Positions 1-10,282 are shown, counted from the stretch's first letter. The stretch is DNA of 64,000 bases from Mesorhizobium sp. CA14 (GCF_020165195.1 NZ_JAIUHR010000001.1:310001-374000); one strand, 5' to 3'. The notes: generated by a model not told the origin, from the sequence alone. Translations and numbers: made by a program.

Positions 1-338
1 TGCATGCCGGTCAGACTGTCGGTGAGCGCCGCTTGCTCAAGCGTCTGCGAACGGGCGCTGAGCGACACCGTCATGGCCCTGAGCTTGCCCTCTTCCCGCA
101 CCTGGCCGCGGATCAGCGGGTAGATGAAGAAGCTGCCGAAGAACAGCGCTGTCGCCAGCAACGCGCCTGTAACGAACAGCAATTTGTTGAGATAGACGAT
201 TCTGTCGGCGCGCGATGCAGTATCGAGGTCGGCGGCGATGTCCTGCAACTGGCCATAGGCATGGAAGGTCACCAAGCCCGCGGCCAGGATCACAAAAATA
301 AAGACGAAAAATGCGGATTCCGCCTTATGGAAACGCAT
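1..338 (-). CDS. Membrane GGDEF-type protein, N-terminal part (cut by window edge)
   Basis: Only the first 112 codons lie in the window. The protein opens with a hydrophobic segment at about residues 8-29, a short hydrophilic loop, and a second hydrophobic segment at about 52-74. A linker then leads to LTDSLTG at residues 105-111, which resembles the LTDxLTGLxNR signature that begins GGDEF (diguanylate cyclase) domains. A two-helix membrane sensor feeding a cytoplasmic GGDEF domain that makes cyclic di-GMP is therefore likely. Whether the catalytic GGDEF motif is intact, or an EAL domain follows, cannot be seen. The ATG start is supported by a GGGGAG sequence just upstream. Confidence 0.7.
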   Translation of the reverse strand, partial: MRFHKAESAFFVFIFVILAAGLVTFHAYGQLQDIAADLDTASRADRIVYLNKLLFVTGALLATALFFGSFFIYPLIRGQVREEGKLRAMTVSLSARSQTLEQAALTDSLTGM

Positions 339-463
339 CAACTCCCCGCGGCACTGTAGCCCCCAAAGGTTATGGCATGGCCGACCTTACGGACCGTTAA
401 TTCGAACAACTTTAGCGAGAATTGGAGCCGGTGACTTTAAGGCGCTGATTGAAAACGCTTTAG

Positions 464-1414
464 TCAGTCCAGGAGTGCCAACTCGTCGCCCGGCCGCAGC
501 CTGCGCCACTCCGCGCCCAGCTGGTGCCTGAACCACGTCGACTGGCGTTTGGCATATTGCCGGGTCGCGATCTTGGCGCGTTCGATGGCTTCGGGAAAAC
601 TTGATTGGCCGGCCATCGCCGCCTGCAGCTCCCGCACGCCGATCGCTTTCATCGCCGGCAGGTCGGGATCGAGGTCGAGCGCGATGAGCTGACGCACTTC
701 GTCGAGCGCGCCCTTATCGAGCATCTGGTCGAAACGCGTCTCGATGCGCAGGACCAGTTGCTGCCGATCCGGCTCGATGACCAGGAAGCGCGCGCTGTCA
801 CGATCGATCAGTGGCCGGCCGCGCGTCGCCTGCCATTCGAGGATCGAGCGCCCCGAAGCGTCGAGCACTTCGAGCGCCCGCACGATACGCTGGCCATCCG
901 TCGGCCTGAGCTGCATGGCCATAGCCGAGTCCTCGTGCATCAGCAGGCGATGCAGCCTTTCGGCCCCTTGTTCCTTGAACTCGTAGCGCCAACGCTCGCG
1001 GACGGCTACCGGGATGTCCGGCATATCCGAGATGCCTTCGGCCAGCGCGCGGAAATAAAGCCCGGTGCCGCCGACGAAAACGACCGGACGGCCCCACAGC
1101 ACGCCGTCGTCGATCAGCCTCGTCACGTCGCGTAGCCAGGCGCCGGTGGAATAGGCGGTGGAGGGGTGCACATGGCCGTAAAGGAAATGCGGCGCGCGCG
1201 CCATTTCGGCGGCGCTCGGCCGCGCCGTCAGGACGTCGAGCACCGAATAGCCCTGCATGGAATCGGTGTTGACGATGACCCCGCCATTGCGTTCGGCAAG
1301 ATCGAGCGCCAGCGCCGACTTGCCGCTGGCGGTCGGCCCGGCTATCAGGATCGCGTTCTTGATGCGGCCTTCGCCCGCCTGCCTGCCGGAATTTTCGATG
1401 CCGCTGATCGCCAC
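464..1414 (-). CDS. miaA: tRNA dimethylallyltransferase MiaA
   Basis: MiaA transfers a dimethylallyl group to the N6 of A37 in tRNAs that read UNN codons. The 316-residue protein has the P-loop GPTASGKS at residues 26-33, the substrate-loop sequence NTDSMQGY soon after, and [10 protein letters not shown] in the middle, all in the order typical of the family; length is normal. The start is a GTG: no ATG, GTG or TTG lies in frame between it and the P-loop, so it is the only reasonable start. This places the first 17 bases of miaA over the first 17 bases of the divergent serB, so each gene's promoter must lie inside the other gene. Confidence 0.95.
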   Translation of the reverse strand: MAISGIENSGRQAGEGRIKNAILIAGPTASGKSALALDLAERNGGVIVNTDSMQGYSVLDVLTARPSAAEMARAPHFLYGHVHPSTAYSTGAWLRDVTRLIDDGVLWGRPVVFVGGTGLYFRALAEGISDMPDIPVAVRERWRYEFKEQGAERLHRLLMHEDSAMAMQLRPTDGQRIVRALEVLDASGRSILEWQATRGRPLIDRDSARFLVIEPDRQQLVLRIETRFDQMLDKGALDEVRQLIALDLDPDLPAMKAIGVRELQAAMAGQSSFPEAIERAKIATRQYAKRQSTWFRHQLGAEWRRLRPGDELALLD

Positions 1415-2285
1415 TTTAGTGTCCCGTCCAGAAGCCCGCGCCGTGCCGGCCCCGCTTGCGAATATGGCCTTGCGGGCCGCCGGCGCAAGCGCCCTTCACT
1501 GGCTGGCCGAGGATGTCGCTTGCGATCTCGTTTTGCCGCAGACGCCGGATATCGGCGAAATGACCGCCAATCTGCGCGCCGCATTGGCTTCCGAGCCGGT
1601 CGACGTCATCGTCCAGCCCGCCGACGGCAGGCGCAAGAAGATCCTGCTCGCCGATATGGATTCGACCATGATCGACCAGGAATGCATCGACGAGCTCGCC
1701 GACGAAATCGGCGTCAAGGATCATGTGGCGGCGATCACCGCGCGCTCGATGAATGGCGAGATCGCCTTCGAGCCCGCCTTGCGCGAGCGCGTCGCCTTGC
1801 TGAAAGGCCTCGACACCGCCGTGGTCGACCGCATCATCGCCAACCGGCTGACGCTCGCCGCCGGCGGCCGCGCCTTGGTGCAAACGATGCGCGCCCATGG
1901 CGCCTGGACGGCCCTGGTCTCTGGCGGCTTCGACGTCTTCACCAGCCGCATCGCCGCCATGTTGGGATTTCAGGAAAACCGGGCCAACCGGCTGATCGAG
2001 AAAGACGGCACATTCACCGGCATGGTGGCCGAGCCGATCCTAGGCCGCGCGGCCAAGGCCCAAGCCTTGCTCGACATCGCGAAGAGGCTCGGGCTGACGA
2101 CCGAGGATGCCATCGCGGTCGGCGACGGCGCCAACGATCTCGATATGATCCGTCTTGCCGGCACCGGCGTCGCGCTTCACGCAAAGCCGGCGGTGGCGGA
2201 GCAGGCGCGGACCCGCATCGATCATGGCGACCTGACCGCGCTGCTCTATCTCCAGGGCTATCGCCGGGACGAGTTCGTCTTGTGA
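1398..2285 (+). CDS. serB: Phosphoserine phosphatase SerB
   Basis: SerB performs the last step of serine biosynthesis, dephosphorylating phosphoserine. It is a HAD-superfamily enzyme: the nucleophile motif DMDST sits at residues 86-90 and the metal-binding motif GDGANDLDM lies near the C-terminus. The region before the HAD domain is the usual alphaproteobacterial N-terminal extension. I chose the ATG at 1398 (295 residues, beginning MPLIATLV) because it matches the family N-terminus; the frame stays open further upstream, but inside miaA on the other strand. The gene is divergent from miaA with overlapping 5' ends, and 8 bp precede the downstream acetyltransferase gene, so the two are probably cotranscribed. 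Confidence 0.93.
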   Translation: MPLIATLVSRPEARAVPAPLANMALRAAGASALHWLAEDVACDLVLPQTPDIGEMTANLRAALASEPVDVIVQPADGRRKKILLADMDSTMIDQECIDELADEIGVKDHVAAITARSMNGEIAFEPALRERVALLKGLDTAVVDRIIANRLTLAAGGRALVQTMRAHGAWTALVSGGFDVFTSRIAAMLGFQENRANRLIEKDGTFTGMVAEPILGRAAKAQALLDIAKRLGLTTEDAIAVGDGANDLDMIRLAGTGVALHAKPAVAEQARTRIDHGDLTALLYLQGYRRDEFVL

Positions 2286-2293
2286 GGTCTCCG

Positions 2294-2857
2294 ATGACGC
2301 CGATCCGCACCGAACGTCTCATCCTGCGCAACTGGGAAGAGCACGACCGCGAGCTTTTCCACCGCATCAACTCCGACGAGCGCGTGATGGAGTTCTTCCC
2401 GTTCCGCCGCGACCGCGCCGCGGCGGACGCCAAGATGGACGAATTCCGCGGCTGGATCGAGGAGGATGGCTACGGCTTCGCCGCCGCCGAGATCGCGGCC
2501 ACCGGCGAATGCATCGGCTTCGTCGGTCTCCTGGATACGGATGATGTGCCATCGCTGCCGGACGGCACGATCGAGATCGGCTGGCGGCTGGCGCCGGAAT
2601 TCTGGGGCAAGGGCTATGTCACCGAAGCAGCGGAAGCCTGGCTCGCCTTCGGCTTCGAAACGCTGAGGCTGGAGGAGATCGTCTCCTTGGCGGTCGCCGG
2701 CAATCATCGCTCAATCGCCGTCATGAAGCGGCTCGGCATGCGAGCCGATCCAGGCGCCGATTTCGATCATCCGAGCATTCCCGACAGCCACCCGCATCTC
2801 AAGCGGCATGTCATGTACAGGCTGTCGCGCGAGGATTGGCAGGCACGACGTATCTGA
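2294..2857 (+). CDS. GNAT family N-acetyltransferase (RimJ/RimL-like)
   Basis: A 187-residue acetyltransferase of the Acetyltransf_3 type. It begins with the family hallmark IRTERLILRNW. The acetyl-CoA-binding region follows GWRLAPEFWGKGYVTEAA, and the family ending around NHRSIAVMKRLGM is present. Such proteins acetylate the N-terminus of ribosomal proteins or small substrates; the substrate here is unknown. It follows serB by 8 bp in the same direction. Its stop codon directly abuts the stop codon of the convergent antitoxin gene (TGATCA), leaving no intergenic base. Confidence 0.88.
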   Translation: MTPIRTERLILRNWEEHDRELFHRINSDERVMEFFPFRRDRAAADAKMDEFRGWIEEDGYGFAAAEIAATGECIGFVGLLDTDDVPSLPDGTIEIGWRLAPEFWGKGYVTEAAEAWLAFGFETLRLEEIVSLAVAGNHRSIAVMKRLGMRADPGADFDHPSIPDSHPHLKRHVMYRLSREDWQARRI

Positions 2858-3118
2858 TCAATGCGTCTCAGGGGGACGTTCGTCTCCGGACTGTGGCGGA
2901 CCATCCGGGACCTGATCGAGAATCCTGGCAAAATCCGCGCCGGATGCATTGCCCGCCCGTCGGCGCAGGAAATCGGCTGCAGTCTCCATGGCACCGACCT
3001 TTTGTGCCACGGCCGAGGCGATCCACTGATTGAGCGACACACCGTCCGCTTTTGCCAGGCGCGCCGCCGCCTCCTTGACCGAGAGGGGCAGCTTCAAAGG
3101 ATATGTTGCCTTGCTCAT
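2858..3118 (-). CDS. Putative antitoxin of PIN toxin, ribbon-helix-helix-like
   Basis: An 86-residue protein beginning MSKATYPLKLPLSVKEAAARL, followed by a segment (DGVSLNQWIASAVAQKV) of the kind seen in Arc/HicB-like ribbon-helix-helix proteins. A helix and a polar C-terminal tail follow, the tail presumably contacting the toxin. The start overlaps the stop of the upstream PIN gene by 4 bp (ATGA), so the pair is translationally coupled with the toxin first. The fold and antitoxin role are inferred from the N-terminal pattern and the partner; the cognate toxin call is stronger. It probably represses its own promoter upstream of 3540. Confidence 0.72.
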   Translation of the reverse strand: MSKATYPLKLPLSVKEAAARLAKADGVSLNQWIASAVAQKVGAMETAADFLRRRAGNASGADFARILDQVPDGPPQSGDERPPETH

Positions 3119-3540
3119 GTTCGTGTTCCTTCCAGCAACTCGGCCGGGCCTATGACCGGAACGCCGAAGCGAGCTTCGGCGTTCAAGAAGTCACGGCGGT
3201 TGTACGTGACCAGCGCATCTGCCCTGCCATTGACGGCCGCCTCCAGCACCATTTCATCCTTCGGATCGGCCAACTGCGGACGCCAGAGGAAGTGCAGCTC
3301 GACAGGCTCCGCCAAGGCAGCAAAGCCGGCCAGCAAGCGATCTAGCTCAACAGCTGACAGGCGATGGATAGCCGCTTGCTCCGGTCGTGACAGTACTGCT
3401 TCATACTCAAGAAACAGTGCTGTCGTCACCAGCGGCCGAACATGCCTTTCAGCGATCAACCGCAAGACCGCAAACGAAGCTCCATTTCGGCTTCGCAGGC
3501 CCGCGGTCAGAATGTTTGTATCCAGCACTATTCGCTTCAC
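3115..3540 (-). CDS. PIN-domain toxin, putative ribonuclease (COG1569 type)
   Basis: A 141-residue PIN-domain protein. It starts MKRIVLDTNIL with the invariant Asp7, and has Glu45 in LFLEYEAVL, Asp92/Asp95 in DPKDEMVLE and Asp117 in NRRDF. These are the acidic residues that bind metal in PIN nucleases, and all appear intact. The pattern matches the 'putative toxin-antitoxin system toxin component, PIN family' proteins. PIN toxins usually cleave RNA and stop growth when the antitoxin is lost. The gene lies immediately upstream of, and overlaps, its antitoxin gene, which reverses the common antitoxin-first order. The module sits between two convergent housekeeping genes. Confidence 0.87.
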   Translation of the reverse strand: MKRIVLDTNILTAGLRSRNGASFAVLRLIAERHVRPLVTTALFLEYEAVLSRPEQAAIHRLSAVELDRLLAGFAALAEPVELHFLWRPQLADPKDEMVLEAAVNGRADALVTYNRRDFLNAEARFGVPVIGPAELLEGTRT

Positions 3541-3596
3541 AGGTCAAAATAGTACATCCCATAGGATGTTTCAACAGACCTGCTAGTGAGCCGGAC

Positions 3597-5117
<1,521 letters not shown>

Positions 5118-5316
5118 GGCCTCCCGGTGGTTCTGAAAAGGAAAAGCGCATCCGCAAAGGCGCCTGTCCGGCTCATCTTGGCAAGAAATAAGGCACGTTT
5201 GCGGCTATAGCTATCGGCGGAAGATAAATCGTCAATCGCCTCGGCACCAAGGAATTTTCATTCGAGCAACGCCAGGAAAAATGCGCAGCGGCTTTCCGTC
5301 CGGAATTGCGTAAAAG

Positions 5317-5502
5317 CTAGCCGCGGACCAGCCAGACGATGCCGACGCCTATGGCGATCGCCGCCAGCCCGCCGATCCGCAGCATATTTTCCGGCATCGA
5401 CAGCACCTCGGCGGCGAGTTTCCGGGCCAAAGCCGGAAACCCTCCATAGACCAGCCCTTCGATCACCAGGACCAGGCCGATTGCCGCCAGAAAATCCTGC
5501 AC
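5317..5502 (-). CDS. DUF2065 family small membrane protein
   Basis: A 61-residue protein with two hydrophobic helices (about residues 3-22 and 42-59) separated by a short polar loop. This is the form of DUF2065 proteins, which are almost always encoded beside hflK/hflC. It starts 6 bp after hflC ends, so it belongs to the hflK-hflC operon. Its function is unknown; the context suggests association with the HflKC-FtsH membrane complex. Confidence 0.85.
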   Translation of the reverse strand: MQDFLAAIGLVLVIEGLVYGGFPALARKLAAEVLSMPENMLRIGGLAAIAIGVGIVWLVRG

Positions 5503-5508
5503 CGCCCG

Positions 5509-6495
5509 TTACTGGGCAGGGCCGGGTTGCGTCGCAGGCGCGGCAGGTGCCGTCGCAGGCGCGGCAGGCGCCGTCGCAGGCGCGGCAGGCGGCGCGGAAG
5601 GTGCCGGCCCGGGCTTGCTGTCCGGATCCCGGAAATAGCGGAAGAACTCGGACTGAGGCGAGAGCACCATCGTCGTTCCGGTGCTGTCCAGCGCCGTGCC
5701 GTAGGCGTTCATCGAGCGATAGAAATCGAAGAAGGCCGGATCGCGCTTATAGGCGTCCGCAAAGGTCGCGCTGCGCTGCGCCTCGCCCTCGCCGCGCAGG
5801 ATTTCCGATTCCTTCTGCGCCTCGGCGACAATCTCGACGACCTCGCGGTCCGCCCGCGCCCTGATGCGTTGCGCCGCCTCGTTGCCGCGGGCTCTCAGCC
5901 GCTCGGCCTCAGCCAGGCGCTCGGCCTTCATGCGGTCATAGGTCTGCTGCGAGACCTCTGCCGTCAGATCGGTCCGGCGGATGCGCACATCCTCGATATC
6001 GAGGCCGAGCGAGGTCGCGTCGGGACGAAGCTGATCGCGCACCTCGCGCATCATGTTGCCGCGCTCTTCCGAAAGAGCTGCCTCGAAGTCGCGCAGGCCG
6101 TAGACACGGCGCAGCGCCGCATCGAGACGCGTCTTCAGACGGGCCTCAGCCAATTCCACCTGGCCGGACACCGCCGCGCGGAACGTGCGCGGATCCGAAA
6201 TGCGGTAGGCGATGAAGGCATCGACCTCGTAGAACTTGCCGCCCGAGACCTGGACGCGGATGTTGTCGAGGTCGAAGCGCATCACCCGCTTCTCGACCAT
6301 CTGCACGCTGTCGGCATCGAAGAAGGCGAACGGCGCCTTGAAGTAGACCCCGGGCTCGCTCTTGACGTCGATGATCTCGCCAAATCTCAGAACGATCGCC
6401 TGCTGGCCCGCATTGACCACGAAGATCGAGGAGTAGAGCAGGAACAACAGGACAGCCGCGACGACCGCAATGATGGGAAGACGGTTTGCCATCAC
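5509..6495 (-). CDS. hflC: HflC, membrane regulator of FtsH protease
   Basis: A 328-residue SPFH/band-7 protein with one N-terminal membrane helix (about residues 6-25) and a band-7 domain. The long helical region contains TDLTAEVSQQTYDRMKAERL and is rich in Ala, Glu and Arg. HflC pairs with HflK in a large ring at the inner membrane that regulates the protease FtsH. The start codon overlaps the hflK stop by 4 bp (ATGA), indicating translational coupling. The C-terminus carries an unusual Ala/Pro tail made from three exact-length 21-bp DNA repeats (5531-5593) encoding APAAPAT-like units. The tail is absent from typical HflC and is probably disordered. Confidence 0.94.
   Translation of the reverse strand: MMANRLPIIAVVAAVLLFLLYSSIFVVNAGQQAIVLRFGEIIDVKSEPGVYFKAPFAFFDADSVQMVEKRVMRFDLDNIRVQVSGGKFYEVDAFIAYRISDPRTFRAAVSGQVELAEARLKTRLDAALRRVYGLRDFEAALSEERGNMMREVRDQLRPDATSLGLDIEDVRIRRTDLTAEVSQQTYDRMKAERLAEAERLRARGNEAAQRIRARADREVVEIVAEAQKESEILRGEGEAQRSATFADAYKRDPAFFDFYRSMNAYGTALDSTGTTMVLSPQSEFFRYFRDPDSKPGPAPSAPPAAPATAPAAPATAPAAPATQPGPAQ
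5531..5593 (-). repeat. 21-bp tandem repeat, three units, in the 3' end of hflC
   Basis: Three consecutive 21-bp units starting GTCGCAGGCGCGGCAGG (5531-5551, 5552-5572, 5573-5593) differ from each other by only one or two bases. They encode the Ala/Pro tail of HflC. Because the unit is a multiple of three, changes in copy number would keep the reading frame. Confidence 0.85.
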
Positions 6496-7598
6496 TGGTT
6501 ACCTCCCGTCGTGACGCCGAGGGGCGCCGGCTGCGTCTTTGGCTGCAACGCCGGCAGCGGCAGGTAAGGCAGCACGCCCTGGCCATTGCCCTGCTCGACG
6601 ACGACCTTGTTCGAGTCCTTCAGGATCTTCTCCATGGTTTCAAGATAAAGCCGCCTGCGCGTGACATCGGGCGCCTTGGCGTATTCGTTATAGACGGAGA
6701 TGAAGCGCTGCGCCTCGCCTTCCGCCTCCTGCACGACGCGGTTCTTGTAGGCTGCCGCGTCCTCGCGGATCTGCGCCGCCTGGCCGCGCGCCTGACCGAG
6801 CTTCTGGTTGGAATACTGGTTGGCCTGCTCGACGAACTTGTCCTCGTCCTGCTCGGCGCGCTGCACCTCGTCGAACGCGTCGGCCACCTCGCGCGGGGGC
6901 GCTGCGTCCTCGATCGAGACCGCGTTGACCTGGAGGCCGGTCTTGTAGCCGTCAAGCGTGCCCTGGATGATCTCGCGCACCCCCGTTGCGATGCCCTGGC
7001 GGTCGTCGCGGAAGATGTCCTGAGCCGGACGGCGGCCGACGACTTCGCGCATGGCGCTCTCGGCCACCTGGGTCAGCATGCCGTCGGGATCGGAGACGTC
7101 GAACAGATAGGCCTTGGGATCGGAGACCTGGTAGGCGACCGAGAACTGCACGTTGACGATGTTCTGGTCGCCGGACAGCATCAGGCCGGAGCCGCTGCTC
7201 GAGCCGCCGCCGATGCTGACGAGCTGCTCGGAGATTTTGGCGGTTTCGACCGTTTCGATCGGCCACCAGTGGAAATGCAGGCCCGGCTGCGAAAGCTCGG
7301 TCTTCGGCTGGCCGAAGCGCAGTTCAACGGCAACCTCGTCGGGCTGCACGGTGTAGATCGCCTTGAAGGCCCATAGCACGATGAGGGCCAGCGCGATCAG
7401 CCCGACCACGGCCGGGCTGGCGCCGCCGCCGCCCGGAAGCGCGCGCCGCAGCCTGTCCTGGCCGCGGCGGATGATATCCTCGAGATCGGGGGGCGAACCC
7501 GGCGGGCCGCTTGGCCCTTTCGGTCCCTGCCCCCAGGGCCCCTGATTGCCGCCGCCGCCCCATGGGCCGCCGCCACCGCTCTTGTCGTTCCAGGGCAT
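6492..7598 (-). CDS. hflK: HflK, membrane regulator of FtsH protease
   Basis: A 368-residue partner of HflC. The cytoplasmic N-terminus is Gly/Pro/Trp-rich (MPWNDKSGGGGPWGGG), as usual for HflK. One membrane helix follows at about residues 70-90, then the band-7 domain (beginning near YTVQPDEVAVELRFG) and a helical C-terminal region. I start at the ATG at 7598, where the family N-terminus MPWN begins and GAAAGGAC lies upstream; the frame stays open 23 codons further but without similarity. It is the first gene of the hflK-hflC-DUF2065 run. Residues after the band-7 domain are rich in Gln/Ala, as expected for the coiled wall of the HflKC cage. Confidence 0.94.
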   Translation of the reverse strand: MPWNDKSGGGGPWGGGGNQGPWGQGPKGPSGPPGSPPDLEDIIRRGQDRLRRALPGGGGASPAVVGLIALALIVLWAFKAIYTVQPDEVAVELRFGQPKTELSQPGLHFHWWPIETVETAKISEQLVSIGGGSSSGSGLMLSGDQNIVNVQFSVAYQVSDPKAYLFDVSDPDGMLTQVAESAMREVVGRRPAQDIFRDDRQGIATGVREIIQGTLDGYKTGLQVNAVSIEDAAPPREVADAFDEVQRAEQDEDKFVEQANQYSNQKLGQARGQAAQIREDAAAYKNRVVQEAEGEAQRFISVYNEYAKAPDVTRRRLYLETMEKILKDSNKVVVEQGNGQGVLPYLPLPALQPKTQPAPLGVTTGGNQ

Positions 7599-7645
7599 GA
7601 ATGTCCTTTCGCTCCGGTTCCCTCGGGCCTTGCGGCGCAATCCTA

Positions 7646-7755
7646 GCGCATGACCCCGAAAACCCATATCGGTTTTCGAAAGGAATCATGCCCCGAAATC
7701 AAAGTATTACGGCGGCCTCTTGCGCGTCCGGTTGGACGCGCGCCGCTGCAACACC
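7646..7755 (+). repeat. Composite rhizobial-type intergenic repeat with two hairpins
   Basis: The 246-bp gap between hflK and folA contains an arm pair GAAAACC/GGTTTTC around ATATC flanked by GCATGA...TCATGC. It is followed by a perfect hairpin GCGCGTCC-GGTT-GGACGCGC (7722-7741). This arrangement resembles a dispersed intergenic element common in rhizobial genomes. No coding potential is seen in the gap, which must also hold the hflK promoter. Confidence 0.6.
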
Positions 7756-7844
7756 GTTCTTCTATAGGGACGCCTAGACCCGCTTTCAACGCGATGTGCC
7801 ATCGTCCCCGTGCGATTTGGGCCGGTAGCGACCGTTTGTCGTCG

Positions 7845-8363
7845 TCAATGACTGTCGCGGCGGCGTTGGTAGACGGTATAGCGCGTCGCGTGGCTGTCCT
7901 TGTCGCCGGCGGGAAAATCCTCGGCGCTGACGACTTGCCAGATGCCTGGGTCGATCGGCGGGAAATGCGCATCACCATCGACGCTGGCCAGCACATGGGT
8001 CACATGCAACCGGTCGGCAAGCGGCAAGGCCTGGGCATAGATCTCGCCGCCACCGACCACGCAGATCTCCTCCGCTCCCGCCATGCAGCGGCCGCGCACC
8101 TTGGCCAGCGCGATCGCGTCATCCAGCGAGTGGGCCACTTCTATGCCTTCGGCGCGCCAGGCTTTGTCGCGCGTCACCACGATGTTGAGCCGGCCGGGCA
8201 ACGGCCGGCCGATGCCTTCATAGGTCTTGCGCCCCATGATGATCGGCTTGCCCATCGTGTCGGCCTTGAAGCGCTTGAGATCGGTGGAAAGCCGCCACGG
8301 CAGGCCGCCTTCGCGGCCGATCACGCCGTTTTCGGCAATGGCGACATAGATCGCGATGTCCAT
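7845..8363 (-). CDS. folA: Dihydrofolate reductase
   Basis: A 172-residue DHFR reducing dihydrofolate to tetrahydrofolate with NADPH. Visible landmarks are the Met20-loop GVIGREGGLPW, the catalytic acid in STDLKRF, the NADPH-binding IIMGRKTYEGIG, and VVGGGEIYAQAL. The start ATG at 8363 overlaps the stop of the upstream DUF4424 gene by one base (TGATG), so translation may be coupled. thyA, which produces dihydrofolate in dTMP synthesis, is about 5.5 kb away rather than adjacent. Confidence 0.95.
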   Translation of the reverse strand: MDIAIYVAIAENGVIGREGGLPWRLSTDLKRFKADTMGKPIIMGRKTYEGIGRPLPGRLNIVVTRDKAWRAEGIEVAHSLDDAIALAKVRGRCMAGAEEICVVGGGEIYAQALPLADRLHVTHVLASVDGDAHFPPIDPGIWQVVSAEDFPAGDKDSHATRYTVYQRRRDSH

Positions 8364-9376
8364 CAGCCGCCGTTCCCGCCATTGTCCGACGGCTCCAGCA
8401 GCAGGATGTCGATATCGTGCTCGGGATAGAAATCCTTCGCGGTGGTCTCGAACGTCGTCGGCCCGATCTTTTTGACATTGTCGCCGCAAAAGGAGACGAG
8501 GTTTTTGGGGCTGCCCTTATCGATGGTGAGCTTGAAATTGCCGATGGTGCCGGAGGCCCAATTGGCCCCCGTGGTCAGGATGTAGGCGATCCGGCTCTCG
8601 TAATATTTCGGGTAGCCGTCGGGATTTTCCTTCGCGGCCTTGCGCACCGCGTTCTCGAACGAGCCGTCCATGCAATAGCGGGTCTTGTAGGCTGCATACT
8701 GGCCCTGGAACTGGCCGTCATAGAAGAAACTGACCGACGAAGTGCCGCCGACGCTGGGCTTGTAGCGGTGCGAGACATGGACCTCCTTGTTGGCCGGGAA
8801 GGTCGAGCGCCACCAGTAGGTCGAGCGCAGTTGCCAGAAGGGCACATAGGCGGTCTGCATGCCCGAACCATCATCGGCGGTATCTTCGATGATGATGCCA
8901 CGGTCTTCCCAGTCCTTGGTGATATCCTTGGGCAGCTTCGCCAGCGCCGCCTTGGCGGCGTCGCCGAACGGATAGAGCGGCACGTTTTGGGCCTTGAGGT
9001 CGGCGGTGATGTCGATGCCTAGCGCAAACGCCCTTTGCTCGAGCTGAGGTTTCGCGTCCACGCCGTCGATCGTCACCTCGAAGCCGAGGAAATTATCGCT
9101 CTGCGCCTCCGGGATCGCCGGCATCTCGTTGGGATCGCCCTCGATATCGGGCATCGGGAACGCGACGATGGAGCTGACATCCTTGTCGGTGTTGTTGCGG
9201 AACACATAGTCGACCGTCACCTTCTCCGGCGAGATGAAAAGATCCTCGCTCTGCATGGCGACGGCGTCGCTTCGAGACAGGATCAGCCCGCCGGTGCCGA
9301 GCTCGGCGACAGAATCATTGGCGAAGGCTGGAGCGGCCATGATTGCCAGCGCTGCGGTCAGTGCGGTGCGTAACAT
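8363..9376 (-). CDS. DUF4424 family secreted protein
   Basis: A 337-residue protein with a clear signal peptide (MLRTALTAALAIMAAPAFA, cleavage about residue 19), so it is periplasmic or secreted. The mature part has the DUF4424 pattern, including VTVDYVFRNNTDKD, a PMPDIEG segment and a Trp-rich stretch FWQLRSTYWW. Members often occur with DHFR or as lone lipoprotein-like genes; no biochemical role is known to me. The ATG at 9376 is preceded by GAGGAGGGTCC, an excellent ribosome site, and is better than the upstream in-frame ATG. It overlaps folA by one base. Confidence 0.82.
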   Translation of the reverse strand: MLRTALTAALAIMAAPAFANDSVAELGTGGLILSRSDAVAMQSEDLFISPEKVTVDYVFRNNTDKDVSSIVAFPMPDIEGDPNEMPAIPEAQSDNFLGFEVTIDGVDAKPQLEQRAFALGIDITADLKAQNVPLYPFGDAAKAALAKLPKDITKDWEDRGIIIEDTADDGSGMQTAYVPFWQLRSTYWWRSTFPANKEVHVSHRYKPSVGGTSSVSFFYDGQFQGQYAAYKTRYCMDGSFENAVRKAAKENPDGYPKYYESRIAYILTTGANWASGTIGNFKLTIDKGSPKNLVSFCGDNVKKIGPTTFETTAKDFYPEHDIDILLLEPSDNGGNGG

Positions 9377-9517
9377 GGACCCTCCTCTATGCCGCGATAC
9401 CGGGACCAGCCGGATGTGCTTTTCCATCTACCCGTTTCAAGTTAGCGTTTCAAAGCCCTTCGTCGCTCGATACCGGTACTTCTGGACACCGCGCTGCCGA
9501 TCGGGCAGGAGATCGCC

Positions 9518-10282
9518 ATGCGCAAGCTTCTCGTCATCGGCATCGGCGCCGGCAATCCCGACCACATGACGGTCCAGGCCATCGACGGCCTGAACCGCGC
9601 CGACGTGCTGTTCATTCCCGACAAGGGAGCGAAGAAGGACGATCTTGCCGATTTGCGCCGGCGGATCTGCGACCGCTTCGTCACCAATCCAAAATCGCGC
9701 CGGGTCGAGTTCGATGTGCCGGTTCGCGCCGAGCCGACATCGTCCTATCGTGTCACAGTCGACGACTGGCACGAAGCGATAGCGGAGATCTACGAAACCC
9801 TGATCCGCAACGAGCTTGCCGAAGACGGCTGCGGCGCCCTCCTGATCTGGGGCGACCCATCGCTTTATGACAGCGCGCTGCGCATCCTCGAGCGCGTGCG
9901 CCTCAGAGGCAATGTCGGTTTCGAGCTCGAAGTCATCCCCGGCATCACCGCGATCCAGGCGCTGGCCGCCGCCCACGCGACCGCGCTCAACCGCATCGGC
10001 GATTCGATCCTGGTGACGACCGGTCGGCGGCTGACCGAAGAAGGACTGCCCGCCAATGCCGGCTCCGCGGTCGTCATGCTCGACGGCAAATGCGCCTTCA
10101 ACACGCTTGCCGACAAGGATGTCCTCATCCAGTGGGGCGCCTATCTCGGCACGCCGGATGAGATCGTCATTTCCGGGCGCCTGGGCGATGTCGGTGCCGA
10201 GATCGAGAAGGTGCGCGAAGAAGCCCGCCGCAAGAAGGGCTGGATCATGGACACCTATCTGCTGAGGAAGCCAGGGGATTAG
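9518..10282 (+). CDS. cobF: Precorrin-6A synthase (deacetylating) CobF
   Basis: A 254-residue tetrapyrrole methylase of the aerobic cobalamin pathway. CobF methylates C-1 of precorrin-5 and releases acetate to give precorrin-6A. Features include the N-terminal methylase motif VIGIGAGNPDHMT, the loop LIWGDPSLYDSALRIL, and EVIPGITAIQALAAAHA, which are SAM-binding elements of the family. AGGAGATCGCC precedes the ATG. The gene stands alone: the other cob genes are not in the window, and the 140-bp upstream gap shared with the divergent DUF4424 gene is too short for a full cobalamin riboswitch. Confidence 0.93.
   Translation: MRKLLVIGIGAGNPDHMTVQAIDGLNRADVLFIPDKGAKKDDLADLRRRICDRFVTNPKSRRVEFDVPVRAEPTSSYRVTVDDWHEAIAEIYETLIRNELAEDGCGALLIWGDPSLYDSALRILERVRLRGNVGFELEVIPGITAIQALAAAHATALNRIGDSILVTTGRRLTEEGLPANAGSAVVMLDGKCAFNTLADKDVLIQWGAYLGTPDEIVISGRLGDVGAEIEKVREEARRKKGWIMDTYLLRKPGD

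Noticed and set aside
9377..9517. Cobalamin riboswitch before cobF
   Set aside because: The gap is only 141 bp, is shared with a divergent gene, and no B12-box-like conserved sequence is visible.
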